From Argyresthia goedartella (taxonomy: Eukaryota > Arthropoda > Insecta > Lepidoptera > Argyresthiidae), in contig OX463818.1 of assembly GCA_949825045.1 (NCBI GenBank), positions 32,628,906 to 32,692,905 of the forward strand: a DNA stretch of 64,000 bases, given 5' to 3'. Of the stretch, positions 20,127-29,361 are shown in pieces (positions within the stretch are counted from its first letter, which is position 1; each line of letters opens with the position of its first letter). The notes under the pieces were generated by a model that did no database searches, was not told the origin of the DNA, and saw nothing but the letters and a program-made list of their open reading frames with translations. The position numbers were made by a program, and so were the translations under genes.

Positions 20127-21023
20127 ATGGATAAAAGGGTAAGTTTTCTTTTATGAATTGTTCTAAATACTATATATAATCATTGTAAGACCTATTTTTT
20201 TTACTTTTACTATAGTTACGTAACCTTTTCAATGAATTTTTATGGTGTCCATATATTGGACACTGCCCGTTCGGGCATCTGCTAATTCCAACTACACACA
20301 TGATGGAGTCGAATTTATAATAATTATTACTGTAGTAATTATTACTGAATGTTACATATAATGTTATGTAGGGAAGTGTAACTTTTATATTATTATTTAT
20401 GAATTTTGTTTGTCGATTTGTTCTAGGTGATCGCTAAAGAAAAAATTGAGGAAACACTCAGAGAATTGTTCGAATTTGAATTGTCAGATGGCGAAAAATC
20501 TGAAGATGGTAACGAAAGTGACGAAAATGAATATGAAGCATTGTTTATAGAACCCAGTATTTCTGAGCTAGAAGACATTTTAGATCCGCAGTTGCCACTT
20601 AGGTCCAATTTGATAGAAACGCAGTCTCCGAATACTACTTCAAGATGTTATGATTTCGCAGACGTTGATGCTGCACAGCCTACTCCTTCCACTTCCACTA
20701 GTGTACAGCCCACTCCTTCCACTTCTGGATTGTCATCAAATATTCTACTTATTACAGCACCTACAAGTTCAGACTCAGAACTTACTGACGGCTCTGATGA
20801 TGATGACGAAGGCTCTGATGATGATGAGGAAGAATGGAAAAAAGTGCCTTTTACGCACAATCCACCGATTGATAAATTCGATGAAGTCGTATTGCGACCA
20901 AACCAGTTTTTTCCTAACAGGAGTATGCCTGGGGCATATTTTAGTGCTTTATTTACTGATGATGTGAAAAATGAAAAAATGAAAAAAATATTTATTAAAA
21001 TAGCACACAATTATAGTATGTAG
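20127..21023 (+). pseudogene. piggyBac transposase, exons 1-2 (acidic N-terminus)
   Basis: A start ATG at 20127 encodes only MDKR before a GTAAGT donor. A TTGTTCTAG acceptor at about 20427 leads into VIAKEKIEETLRELFEF and a long acidic, Ser/Pro-rich N-terminal region (SELTDGSDDDDEGSDDDEE), then RPNQFFPNRSMPGAYFSALF, the start of the conserved piggyBac core. Coding probably ends near the FTDD codons at about 20960; the following A-rich codons to the TAG at 21021 may be intron. The MDKR-intron-VIAKEK model is inferred from splice-like sites, not proven. The acidic stretch is typical of domesticated and mobile piggyBac proteins. Confidence 0.7.
20241..20268 (+). repeat. Left subterminal inverted repeat of piggyBac
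   Basis: TATGGTGTCCATATATTGGA followed by CACTGCCC. Its reverse complement occurs at 32752-32779 with one mismatch. The core TGTCCATATATTGGACA is itself nearly palindromic. It lies within the predicted first intron, 323 bp from the left end. Probably a transposase-binding site. Confidence 0.85.
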
Positions 21024-21438
21024 GTACAGTTTTACAATTCAAATAGGCACTTTCTTTCGTAAATGTTACACCATTTTGTTGGCTATTTTGGCGAAAATTT
21101 ACAATTTGTATTACTTTTGGTCCTCACACTAGGCAAGCCTGTATCGTGAGTGACCATTTAACGATTTCTAGCATATTTTGCCATCACTTGGAGAAACTTA
21201 TTGATAGGTATAGCTTTAACAATTTTGGTTTTTATCATTAATGTTATGTAAGTTAAAGGAATTAAATTTATTTTATTATAATAAAAGTTAATTTATATTA
21301 AATTAGGACATAATACTTATATTTAAGAAAAGGGTTTAAGGAGTTGTTCCATGTCCTCATACGAAAGGGTTTTTAGAAGTTTCGTGATTTCAATTTTACT
21401 TTCGTGGATTGACAAAGACCTAAAATTTCCTGAATTTC

Positions 21439-22814
21439 TTAGCTTTCTGTGTATACCGTTGTAGACCAACAGCGCGGCCGCATCCCCAAAGCGGCGAGCA
21501 AAATTAGTGCAGGTACTGGTGCCGGGGCCCTGTAAGTTCGACGCGAGCACATGTGGGCATAACTCTCAGAGAGTATGATATTTTTGTGGGCTGATAGACT
21601 GACTTTCAACAGATAGAGCTGGCGCACGGTAACGACTTGAGCTTCATTGTAGAGGTCAGTTGTGGCATATATGAAAGGTCTCCGTAACATTGATTTCAGA
21701 ACTGAGCGTTGCGCCCTCTCTACACTTAGCATTACTGTTTTACCGGCGCTACCCCAGACAGAAATACAATAAACTAGAATCGATTGACACAGGGCATAAT
21801 ACACTATTTTAAGTGTATCTACAGAGGCTGCATTTCTGAGGTTTCTCATAATTTAGGCGATCCTACGGATACGTCCTGAAAGAATTTTCAGGTGTTCGTG
21901 GAAATTTAGTTTTTCATCTACCATCACAATCTGATTACCTGAGCTCTGGATATGCTTTTACAGTCGCAGTTTTCTTTTACTGTACATAGGTGAATCTTCA
22001 AATCAGTGGAGTCTGGAGGGGCCGATGCAGATGTCTTGTGAAAGCAAAGGTATTTTGTTTTAGATGCGTTTAGTGTTAGTAAATTTTGTTGTAGCCATCT
22101 AGATATAGTCGTCATTCCTGTTTCGGCAGCTAAAAATGCCTCTTGCCATTTTTTTCCATGAAATAATACAACTGTGTCATCGGCGTAGCAAATCAATTCA
22201 GCGTTTTTATTTTTAAGTTGCAGTATGTCGTTCATGTACAAAATAAACAACGTCGGGCCCAGTATACTTCCTTGAGGAACTCCAAAGTTGATTGGTTTGG
22301 GGTCACTCCTGTGCCGGCCAACTCCCAGACACTGCTTCCGCCCTGTCAGGTAGCTCCTAAACCATTCAAGGGCCAGACCTCGAATTCCCGAAATTTCTAG
22401 CTTTTTTAGCAAGATAGGGACGGAAACAGTATCAAAGGCTTTGGCTAGGTCCAGGAATACGCCAACCCATCTTTGTCCTACATCAAGTCTGTTCGATATT
22501 AATGACGTAAGAAGGGAAACCGCATCCTCGGTAGACTTTCCCTGTCTGAAACCAAACTGCCGTGCAGAGAGGATCTTGTTTTGTTCAAGGTACCGTACAA
22601 GTCGCCCATTCATCACCTTTTCCAATATTTTTGAAAAAGTACCAAGTAAGGAGATTGGTCTGTAGTTGCCGGGAGAGTCTTTCGCACCACCTTTATGTAT
22701 TGGACAAATAGATGCAATATTCCACTGATCTGGGAAATGTCCCGTGGAAAGGCTGAGATTGCAAATAAATGTAAAGGGTTCAGCTATGACATGAAAAATC
22801 CTTTTCAGAAGCAC
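21439..22814 (-). pseudogene. LINE A ORF2 reverse transcriptase
   Basis: Full palm with FPDQWNIASICPIHKGG, NYRPISLLGTFSKILE, RQFGFRQGKSTEDAV, GVFLDLAKAFDTV (first Asp), NFGVPQGSILGPTLF and ELICYADDTVV (YADD). The frame is broken before 22814 (joining the endonuclease) and near 21924. The thumb/C-terminal region continues at 21849 with YALCQSILVYCISVWG and VERAQRSVLKSML, ending near 21330. This enzyme performs target-primed reverse transcription. Confidence 0.88.
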
Positions 22815-22845
22815 ATTTCTTAATCCATCTATTCGAGGTGCTTTG

Positions 22846-24297
22846 TTATTTTGGAGTTTTTTTTATCATTGAATGTATTTCATTTGCATCTGTCGGTTTA
22901 AGAAAAAAGGAGTCCTTGGAGTTGGATTCTGGTTTAATGGAAGTTGCTAGTGAATGGAGTTCCTCAGTTTCAGACAGGTTTTCTAGTATCTCATTTGCCA
23001 GTGTCTGCCCCACCGTTGAGAAGAACTCATTGCACTTGTCTAGGGATTGCTTTGGATTAGAAGTACCTGGGATCTGCGTCAATTCTGTTGGTTCTTTTTT
23101 GTTTGAATTTAGGTGGCATATGTTTTTAATTGTAGTCCAGAGTTTCTTAGGATTTCCTTGATTCTTTTTTAGTTCTCCGTCTTCATGCACTGTTTTTAAT
23201 TTTCGCAGGAGATCGTTGCAGAAGTTTCGGTAACGTTTATAAATTAGTTGAAGTGTTGCGTTGTTTTGGTTCTGCTCAAGACGTGCTTCGCTGTGTAACC
23301 GATCGCGATGTTTAATGCAACGGACAAGCCCAGGCGTAATCCAAGGTTTTATTATATATTTCGATCGAGTGATTCGTTTTTCGGAGGTGTGACTTCCCAC
23401 AATTTTTGCCAGTATTTCAGTGAAGATAGTAACCGACTCATCGACACTTTCTTTCGATGTGACACTGGACCAGTCCACTGTTTCTAATTCCTCCCTTATA
23501 GCGTCGTAATCTACTTTCAGAAATGTATGCGTTTGTCTAGTTATTTTGTTTTTATTTATAGCCAAGCCGATCATTGTCATACTGTGATCAGTCACACCTG
23601 TCTCACATACCACTCCGACAACTGGGGCTCGTGATTTCACAAATATATGATCAATACACGAGTTTCCACGTGTGGGTTTTGTGATAGCGGGTAGTAAACC
23701 ATGTTCGGCATTTAGGCAAAGATATTCGGAACTATCACCATCATCGCTACCTGTCAAGATATTTATATTTATGTCACCACCCAAGACTAAATTTGTCCTG
23801 TCCCCGAGTTTATGCAGGGTCGATTGCAAGTCTGAGATAAATTTGTCAGTATTTCCAAACGACGGCGACCTGTATATGCCTATGATTGTAATTATGTTGG
23901 GAATCTCGACAAGCAGGCAGTCTGCCTTTTTAAAGTGTGGTTCCGAAACCAAGACATTCCAGATGTCTCTTATATATATAACTACACCACTAATCTTATT
24001 TATAAATTTATTTGTTTGATGTTCAGTATTTCCTGGTATTTGGTACCCCAAATTTGGTATGATTGACGACGAATTTATTTGACACTCTGTCAAAATGATC
24101 ACATCAAGGCAAATTTTGAGTCTTTTAAGATTAACTAGGAAGGTATCAAAATTCTTGTTTATAATTCTTATGTTAAAACTCAATATACTGAAATTGTAAT
24201 CCCGCGTCAAAAACTTCTCACACATTTCCGACATATTCAACTGATGACAAACAATATTTAGCGAATCTAAATCATCACTTAGATCGAGTGGTATCAT
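22846..24297 (-). CDS. LINE A ORF2 endonuclease (EEP) domain
   Basis: 483 codons open. EEP motifs in order: FSILSFNIR (Asn), VIILTECQ (Glu), IIGIYRSP (Tyr), NLVLGGDININ (Asp/Asn), SCIDHIFV (Asp) and GVTDHSM (Asp-His). All metal-binding and catalytic positions of the LINE apurinic-type endonuclease are present. It is followed by a linker of about 200 residues leading to the RT, with which it falls out of frame in an A/T run near 22850. The Met at 24297 is a plausible ORF2 start; ORF1 ends about 280 bases upstream. Confidence 0.85.
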   Translation of the reverse strand: MIPLDLSDDLDSLNIVCHQLNMSEMCEKFLTRDYNFSILSFNIRIINKNFDTFLVNLKRLKICLDVIILTECQINSSSIIPNLGYQIPGNTEHQTNKFINKISGVVIYIRDIWNVLVSEPHFKKADCLLVEIPNIITIIGIYRSPSFGNTDKFISDLQSTLHKLGDRTNLVLGGDININILTGSDDGDSSEYLCLNAEHGLLPAITKPTRGNSCIDHIFVKSRAPVVGVVCETGVTDHSMTMIGLAINKNKITRQTHTFLKVDYDAIREELETVDWSSVTSKESVDESVTIFTEILAKIVGSHTSEKRITRSKYIIKPWITPGLVRCIKHRDRLHSEARLEQNQNNATLQLIYKRYRNFCNDLLRKLKTVHEDGELKKNQGNPKKLWTTIKNICHLNSNKKEPTELTQIPGTSNPKQSLDKCNEFFSTVGQTLANEILENLSETEELHSLATSIKPESNSKDSFFLKPTDANEIHSMIKKTPK

Positions 24298-24579
24298 TTT
24301 TTATGCGAAAATAAACTAACACAGGTCGAGTAATTACTCGTTCTGCATACAGCTTGACGATGGATTTGATGTGATTTGTTTTGTTTGTCATGGCTAACAT
24401 TATTTGTAAGTATGAGCGATGTACTGGATTAATTATGTTTACTTGGTTTGGTTTGATTTGGGACAGTTTTATCGCATTGTCTGAGGTATGGTGGAGGTGG
24501 GGTTGGGGAGATACAATATAAATATATATATATATATAATAAGACACGATAGTAGCACAGTATTAAGTTTTATGTTAAA

Positions 24580-25406
24580 AAAAGACCAGAGTATTCTAAA
24601 TATTTTTATGATGTGAAGTCGAGGAATTAGTGTATGGGCCAATTTTTGGTCGATATCTTGTTCAGTGCGGATGGATATTGCAGGGCTTTTTTCTACTTTA
24701 CGGACGAATATGCAGCCGTCACGAACCCAGGAGAATCGAAACTTGTATTGCAGTGCCCGCAATCTTGAGCTCCGAAATAACAGCGGGTTAGCTTTGGTCA
24801 GCCATTCATTCATGAAGATGTCAGCGTTTGTCCCGGCTACAATGTCTTGGGAAGTAACATTCTTCCTTTCCTTTGCGGCCTTTATCATCTCATCTCGTTT
24901 GGCTCGGCGGGCTAGTTTTACTACGATAGGCCGAGGAAGGTTTTTCGGGTTTGAGGGTGACGGAACTAGGGCCGATCTTCGGGGTCCGGCACGATGAACT
25001 CCGTCGATATCAACCGCGGCAAGCTCGACTCCTATCTTGGTGGCAGCTACAAGTATCAGTGGCAGATGTTTTCGTTCTGGGTCTCCGGGATACCTGCAAT
25101 CTCCAGCTCATTTCTGAGACCTTGTTGTTGCAGTTCGGCTATGGTGGTAAGGAGGTCGGTAATTTCCGAATCTTTGAACTCCATGGTTTTATCGTTTTCT
25201 GAGGTAGGCTGGGATGTTGATGATAGCAGAGAAATTTGGTGTTTAAGCTCGGCTACCTCTCTTCTAAGTAGAGCGATTTCATCATTTTTAAGCGCTAGAT
25301 CACCGACCGCCGCTTTAAGCTGTCGAATTTCTGTGAGTATAATGGAGAGGTCAAACGCGGCGCCATACTCCATAAACCTGTCCAGCTCAGGCGCTCTGTC
25401 TCTCAT
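24580..25406 (-). pseudogene. LINE A ORF1, coiled coil plus FP-C-like domain
   Basis: 25406-25056 encodes a leucine-zipper-like coiled coil (LKNDEIALLRREVAELKHQI) leading into LRNELEIAGIPETQNEN, the opening strand of a small RNA-binding fold. After a frame break near 25050 the protein continues as RPIVVKLARRAKRDEMIKAAK and ends with FRFSWVRDGCIFVRKVEKS. That end matches the domain family shared by many insect LINE ORF1 proteins and the baculovirus FP protein C-terminus. It probably acts as the RNA-binding chaperone. It joins the upstream zinc finger through a one-base shift at about 25390. Confidence 0.7.
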
Positions 25407-25665
25407 TTACACACACTACATTTAAGTTTGCATTTGTACGGACGTAGGTGTCGCTGTTGTCTCCTCTAGGCTGCTTTTGCTTGCATTCAGGGCATATACA
25501 TGTTAGGATGTTGTCTGTGGAACTAAGTTGTTCGGAATCATATACACATAGTTTGTGTAATCTGTTTGCGCAGCGGATGCCATCATAAAATTCCACCTCT
25601 TCTATGGCTCCACGGCAGACATCACATTGAAGGAACGGTCCCAGCATTGTCCCAACATTTGACAT
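25387..25665 (-). CDS. LINE A ORF1, N-terminal zinc finger
   Basis: From the ATG at 25665 (MSNVGTMLGPFLQCDVCRG), a PHD-like arrangement: Cys-x2-Cys (CDVC), a Cys at IRCANRLH, His-x2-Cys (HKLC) and a terminal Cys-x-Cys-x2-Cys (CICPEC). The frame stops at 25387 and overlaps the coiled-coil frame, so one indel separates the two halves of one ORF1. It could guide the particle to chromatin, but that is inference. Confidence 0.65.
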   Translation of the reverse strand: MSNVGTMLGPFLQCDVCRGAIEEVEFYDGIRCANRLHKLCVYDSEQLSSTDNILTCICPECKQKQPRGDNSDTYVRTNANLNVVCVNERQSA

Positions 25666-25669
25666 TGTG

Positions 25670-26140
25670 TACTTATGTCCAGTTAGCGAAATAAATAAAC
25701 AAAGTGCACGCAGAGTTTGTCTCCGAGAGACAGCTCGAACTCTCGGTCCGCCGTCGCTTCTATAAAGTAGTGTACTCACTCCGCGCACCGACGATGAGTC
25801 ACTTCAAAGCGCGCGAGCGCTGTCGGTCGTTGCTATGGGGCTGCCGTATGCGAGGTTGTTGCTTACGTCGAGCGCGTAGCGTTGAGAGTTGACTGCGCCT
25901 GGACGGTCAGCTGATGCACGGGCCCGTCTCGTGATCGATGAAGTACACTTTATTTATCACTCCAAATGCTGTTTTTACAGTCGATTTCAATCTAGCTCAT
26001 GTGCACGCTGTGGTTTATTATGTTTAATTCGTAAGCACTTAAAAATTGGCGGCAAACTTTGCAGTTTAATTGATTTTTAAGCAATAAAATCTATAGACCG
26101 AGTAAGGAAGCAGTTTAACGGCCAAGTGACGCGTCAAAGA
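25670..26140. other. LINE A 5' leader and junction with piggyBac
   Basis: 25740-25930 is relatively GC-rich with CpGs, as expected for an internal LINE promoter. From about 26080 the piggyBac transposase resumes. No gene seen; the junction was not located to the base. Confidence 0.4.
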
Positions 26141-26144
26141 TGAG

Positions 26145-26440
26145 ATGTCTATTCGCATATTTGATGAGACCAACCTATATGCAACACAAAACAAACAGAA
26201 AGATTGGGAGCCTGTTACAGTATCGGAGCTAAAAGCCTTTATTGGTATATTGATATTTATGGGCATACATGTTCTTCCAAATGTGAATCTTTATTGGTCG
26301 TCTGATCCATTTTTTCGAGTGGCAGATGTTGCTGAAGCTATGCCAGTGAAAAGATTTAAAAAAATCTTATCGAATTTACACATAAATGACAACAGTAAAA
26401 TGCCCAAGAGAGGTGAAGCAGGGTATGATAAACAGTGCTC
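26145..26440 (+). pseudogene. piggyBac transposase core, middle segment
   Basis: Encodes IFDETNLYATQNKQ, then VSELKAFIGILIFMGIHVLP, LYWSSDPFF and MPVKRFKKILSNLHINDN: the conserved dimerisation/DDBD region of piggyBac transposases upstream of the first catalytic Asp. The reading stops at 26440 (GEAGYDK) where LINE B begins; the same protein continues at about 31600 (RPLINSMNEAF). A few codons across the junction seem to be lost. Confidence 0.85.
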
Positions 26441-26559
26441 TCTTGGAACATCGTTGTGAGCGGACGTGTTACACCCTGGCTCTTTTTCTTTTTGCACTAT
26501 TTCATTAAATCAGTCAACTAAATTCCTATTGGTGTAATTCAGTAATTTCAATTTCTTGT

Positions 26560-26800
26560 CTCGCAAGTGAAGCTGTTACGGACTAACTCCTCCTCCTGGG
26601 CGTGTCACAGGTGAGACAGCATATCGCTTGAATGTGCCATACCTGCAGCCTCGGAGTTTGAAGTTCTGCAGAGCCCGCCAACAAATACAAACTTCACAAA
26701 TACCAACGCCGCGGCTGGGATTTGAACCACTGGACTCTCGGGCCGCAGTCAGAGCTAACACCGATTCGTCTATCAAAGCATAGTCTGAACCGGGCGAAAT
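26560..26800 (-). repeat. tRNA-derived SINE-like fragment in LINE B leader
   Basis: On the minus strand there is an RNA polymerase III-like pair: TAGCTCTGACTG (A-box-like) and 28 bases on GGTTCAAATCCC (B box, 26717-26728), followed by an unrelated body. It could also be a native part of the LINE promoter. Confidence 0.4.
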
Positions 26801-26895
26801 CAGCTAACCCCTGCTACGCGCCGCTTCACCGCGTGTGCGTCATCACCTGCTACGCCGCACCGCTGCCGTTACGCCACTGCTGTTACGTCGCAAGT

Positions 26896-27756
26896 ATGTC
26901 ACAAACAAAAAACCTCGTAGTTTCTGGTACTCCTAATAGTAAACGTACCCGGGATGATTTGGACAAAAGCCCCGTGAAAACTGAATTCCAGCTATTCAAG
27001 GAAGAAATAAAGGACCTGCTATATGGCTGAAAAACGGAACAAGATACTGTGCTGGCCAAAATCATGGATGAAATGACAGAAATAAAAACACAAAACCTAG
27101 AATTCCAGAAAAGTAATATGGAGATAATTAAAGCGATGGAATTTATTAACAGTAGTTATGAAGACATGAAACTGAAAATCGAGCGCTTAGAAAAGGAGCT
27201 TCGTGAATCAGTATTGAGTGTTTCTGCATCTGAAGACCAACTCGAAGAACTGCAACGATCAAACAGGAACTCCGGCATTGAGATTAGGAATATTCCCGCA
27301 AATCCTAAGGAAACTAAAGCTAATCTGGTGGAGACCACTCAGAAAATCTTCTCATTCTTGAAGGTACCCTATGACCACCCCACCATCAAAGACTGCTATC
27401 GCTCTGGGAAGCTGGATGATAAAGGTACTCGCCCTATTACAGTGGAACTCTGCTCTAACATCGTAAGAAGTGACTTACTTGTGACGCTGAGAAAATATAA
27501 CCAGGATCACCAAAATGCGAAACTGAACTCTAGTTTAATTGGCCTAGACAAGCTGAGCAACGCGGTTTATGTCACTGAACTCCTAACTGCCAAGTCAAAG
27601 AAGCTCTTCTACCTGGCTAGAGGTGCTGCAGTCACACACAAATATGCATACTGCTGGACGTCCTATGGGAAAGTGTATCTTCGGAAACAGGAGGGTGCCA
27701 ATGCAATCCCTATCACTAGCGAATCGCAACTTAAGGGCTTAGGTAAGGTCATATGA
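26896..27756 (+). pseudogene. LINE B ORF1: coiled coil plus FP-C-like RNA-binding domain
   Basis: Starts MSQTKNLVVSGTPNSKRTRD. A TGA at 27028-27030 interrupts an otherwise continuous frame of 286 codons. Residues about 45-115 form a coiled coil (MDEMTEIKTQNLEFQKSN ... LKIERLEKELRES). Then comes SGIEIRNIPANPKE, the opening strand of the RNA-binding fold, a helical middle and the end AYCWTSYGKVYLRKQEG, the FP-C signature also seen in LINE A. It has no zinc finger. Role: RNA chaperone of the element. A downstream Met at 27049 gives a 235-residue protein lacking the basic N-terminus. Confidence 0.75.
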
Positions 27757-28087
27757 CTACCTATGTATTTAAAGCACAAAATATTACAACCTAAAGAACT
27801 ATATAGAGTAATAATAATAATAGTATCTTAAAACTGCAACACACACACAAACACAGCACACGGAACACTAAAACTCACACCTACATATTTAAATTTCAAC
27901 ACTATACAAACAGAACCAAAATCGCACTTCACATACATAACTACGAGCAAATACATGTACTACTTTTGCCTTATAATGCGTAATAGCCTACCTCTTAAAG
28001 AAAGCCTTATAAATGATTCTCCATACAATATTCTGTATAGCTTAGCCTCGTACAACATATCTAGCCCCCTTATTCCCTTTATAAATA
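27757..28087 (+). other. LINE B ORF1-ORF2 spacer
   Basis: AC-rich, ACACAC-containing sequence without ORFs; unusually long for an inter-ORF spacer. Confidence 0.5.
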
Positions 28088-29143
28088 ATGTGTAGTAGAA
28101 CATCACAGAATGCGATATCGGACGATATCGATAACATATCAGCCAGCCAATCTGCAATTCTATGTTCTCCTGAAGAATGCAATTCGATCATCGAGGGAAC
28201 AGACTCTCAACTGAAATTACTGTCTCAAAATATAAGGAGTGTCTTTAGAAATATGTCAGATTTTCAAATTCTTTTGTCTAGACTAGAATTTCACTGTGAT
28301 ATCCTAGTTCTCTCTGAATGTTGGCTGTCTGAACACAAATCCATTCCTGCACTTGATGGTTTTAGGCACTACGGCTCGACTAACTATCTCAACCAAAATA
28401 GCGGCGTAATGGTGTACGTGGCAGAAGGCTTGGATCATCAGATACAGGAACCAGTCTTTGAGGAGGGAAATTGTTTGTTAATAAAACTCGACAAAGACAC
28501 TGTCATAGTCGCGATTTACCGGCCACCGCAGTTTAAAAATGTTCATAAATTTCTAAGCTCGCTTGAGCAAGTTATTCTAGGTTTAAAAACGTACAAACAA
28601 ATTATCGTTGTAGGTGATATAAATATAAACATCATGGCAGATAATCATGATGAAAATAGTCTACCCTACCTCGAACTAATAAGCGAACTTGGCTTACTCC
28701 CAGCTCATTTACTACCAACTAGGTTGAACAGCTGCCTGGATCACATTCTCCTTAGCTCAAACCATAGACCGGCATCAATCGCGGTGATGAATACTACAGT
28801 AACTGACCATTCCAGCGTTCTAGTATCCATAAGCAGCAGCCAGTCGTGCTCCAAAAACACTAGAAAAACCTATCCCAAAACTAACCTGCCGTCTACTGTC
28901 GCTACCCTCGAATCCTACGACTACGCCCAGATTATGGTTGCTTCAGACCCCAATGCAGCTACAGAGCTACTAGTAAACACTATCACGAAGGCAATAACTA
29001 TAACTACTAAGATCCTGACTATTCCCAACCGCAAGAGAATCCTGAAACCATGGATTACTAACGGCATCCAAAAGTGTATAAAAAATAGAGATAAATTGCA
29101 TGCAAAACTCAACATAATAAATCACCAAAAAACCTTATTCTGA
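28088..29143 (+). CDS. LINE B ORF2 endonuclease (EEP) domain
   Basis: 351 codons with LKLLSQNIRSV (Asn), ILVLSECWLS (Glu), VIVAIYRPP (Tyr), QIIVVGDININ (Asp/Asn), SCLDHILL (Asp) and TVTDHSSV (Asp-His). All expected active-site positions are present. The frame is lost in an A-run near 29128 (CACCAAAAAACC), after which the linker continues in another frame to the RT at 29357. The ATG at 28088 is the first in frame and follows a run of stops. Confidence 0.85.
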   Translation: MCSRTSQNAISDDIDNISASQSAILCSPEECNSIIEGTDSQLKLLSQNIRSVFRNMSDFQILLSRLEFHCDILVLSECWLSEHKSIPALDGFRHYGSTNYLNQNSGVMVYVAEGLDHQIQEPVFEEGNCLLIKLDKDTVIVAIYRPPQFKNVHKFLSSLEQVILGLKTYKQIIVVGDININIMADNHDENSLPYLELISELGLLPAHLLPTRLNSCLDHILLSSNHRPASIAVMNTTVTDHSSVLVSISSSQSCSKNTRKTYPKTNLPSTVATLESYDYAQIMVASDPNAATELLVNTITKAITITTKILTIPNRKRILKPWITNGIQKCIKNRDKLHAKLNIINHQKTLF

Positions 29144-29249
29144 ATATTACATATACACGCTATAGAAATTATTTTAATGATTTACTTAGAAAGCTTAAAA
29201 CTGAATATGAGCGAGCAGAGTTAGATAAAGCTAAATACAGTAAGAAACA

Positions 29250-29361
29250 AACATGGGAAGTTATTAAAAAACTAACTAATACACATAACAAGAAATCTGA
29301 ATCAGTAGGTTCAGATTTCTTGTTATGTGTATTAGTTAGTTTTTTAATAACTTCCCATGTT
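29250..29361. repeat. Perfect 52-base fold-back inside LINE B ORF2
   Basis: Arms 29250-29301 and 29310-29361 are exact reverse complements around an 8-base spacer (TCAGTAGG). The left arm is coding (WEVIKKLTNTHNKKSE); the right arm is an inverted copy of it and was inserted before the RT resumes (LLNNNLYPKESANSV). Confidence 0.95.

Larger units (their letters stand above)
21300..26070 (-). mobile_element. LINE A: non-LTR retrotransposon (minus) inside piggyBac
   Basis: Minus-strand order: GC-rich 5' leader (about 25670-26070), zinc-finger/coiled-coil/FP-C ORF1, EEP endonuclease, RT and an A/T-rich 3' end near 21300. It belongs with LINE B by its protein layout (CR1/Jockey-like superfamily; Daphne-like clade possible). 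It splits the piggyBac transposase between its N-terminal and core exons, perhaps within an intron. Exact ends and duplications were not resolved. It has several frameshifts. Confidence 0.8.

Noticed and set aside
20650..20967. Plus-strand frame overlapping the acidic piggyBac N-terminus
   Set aside because: Leu/Ser-rich shadow of the GAT/GAA-rich coding region in another phase; no matching family.
26713..26728. A functional tRNA gene at the GGTTCAAATCCC B box
   Set aside because: No cloverleaf or anticodon arm can be drawn, and it sits in a LINE leader; a SINE-like remnant is more likely.
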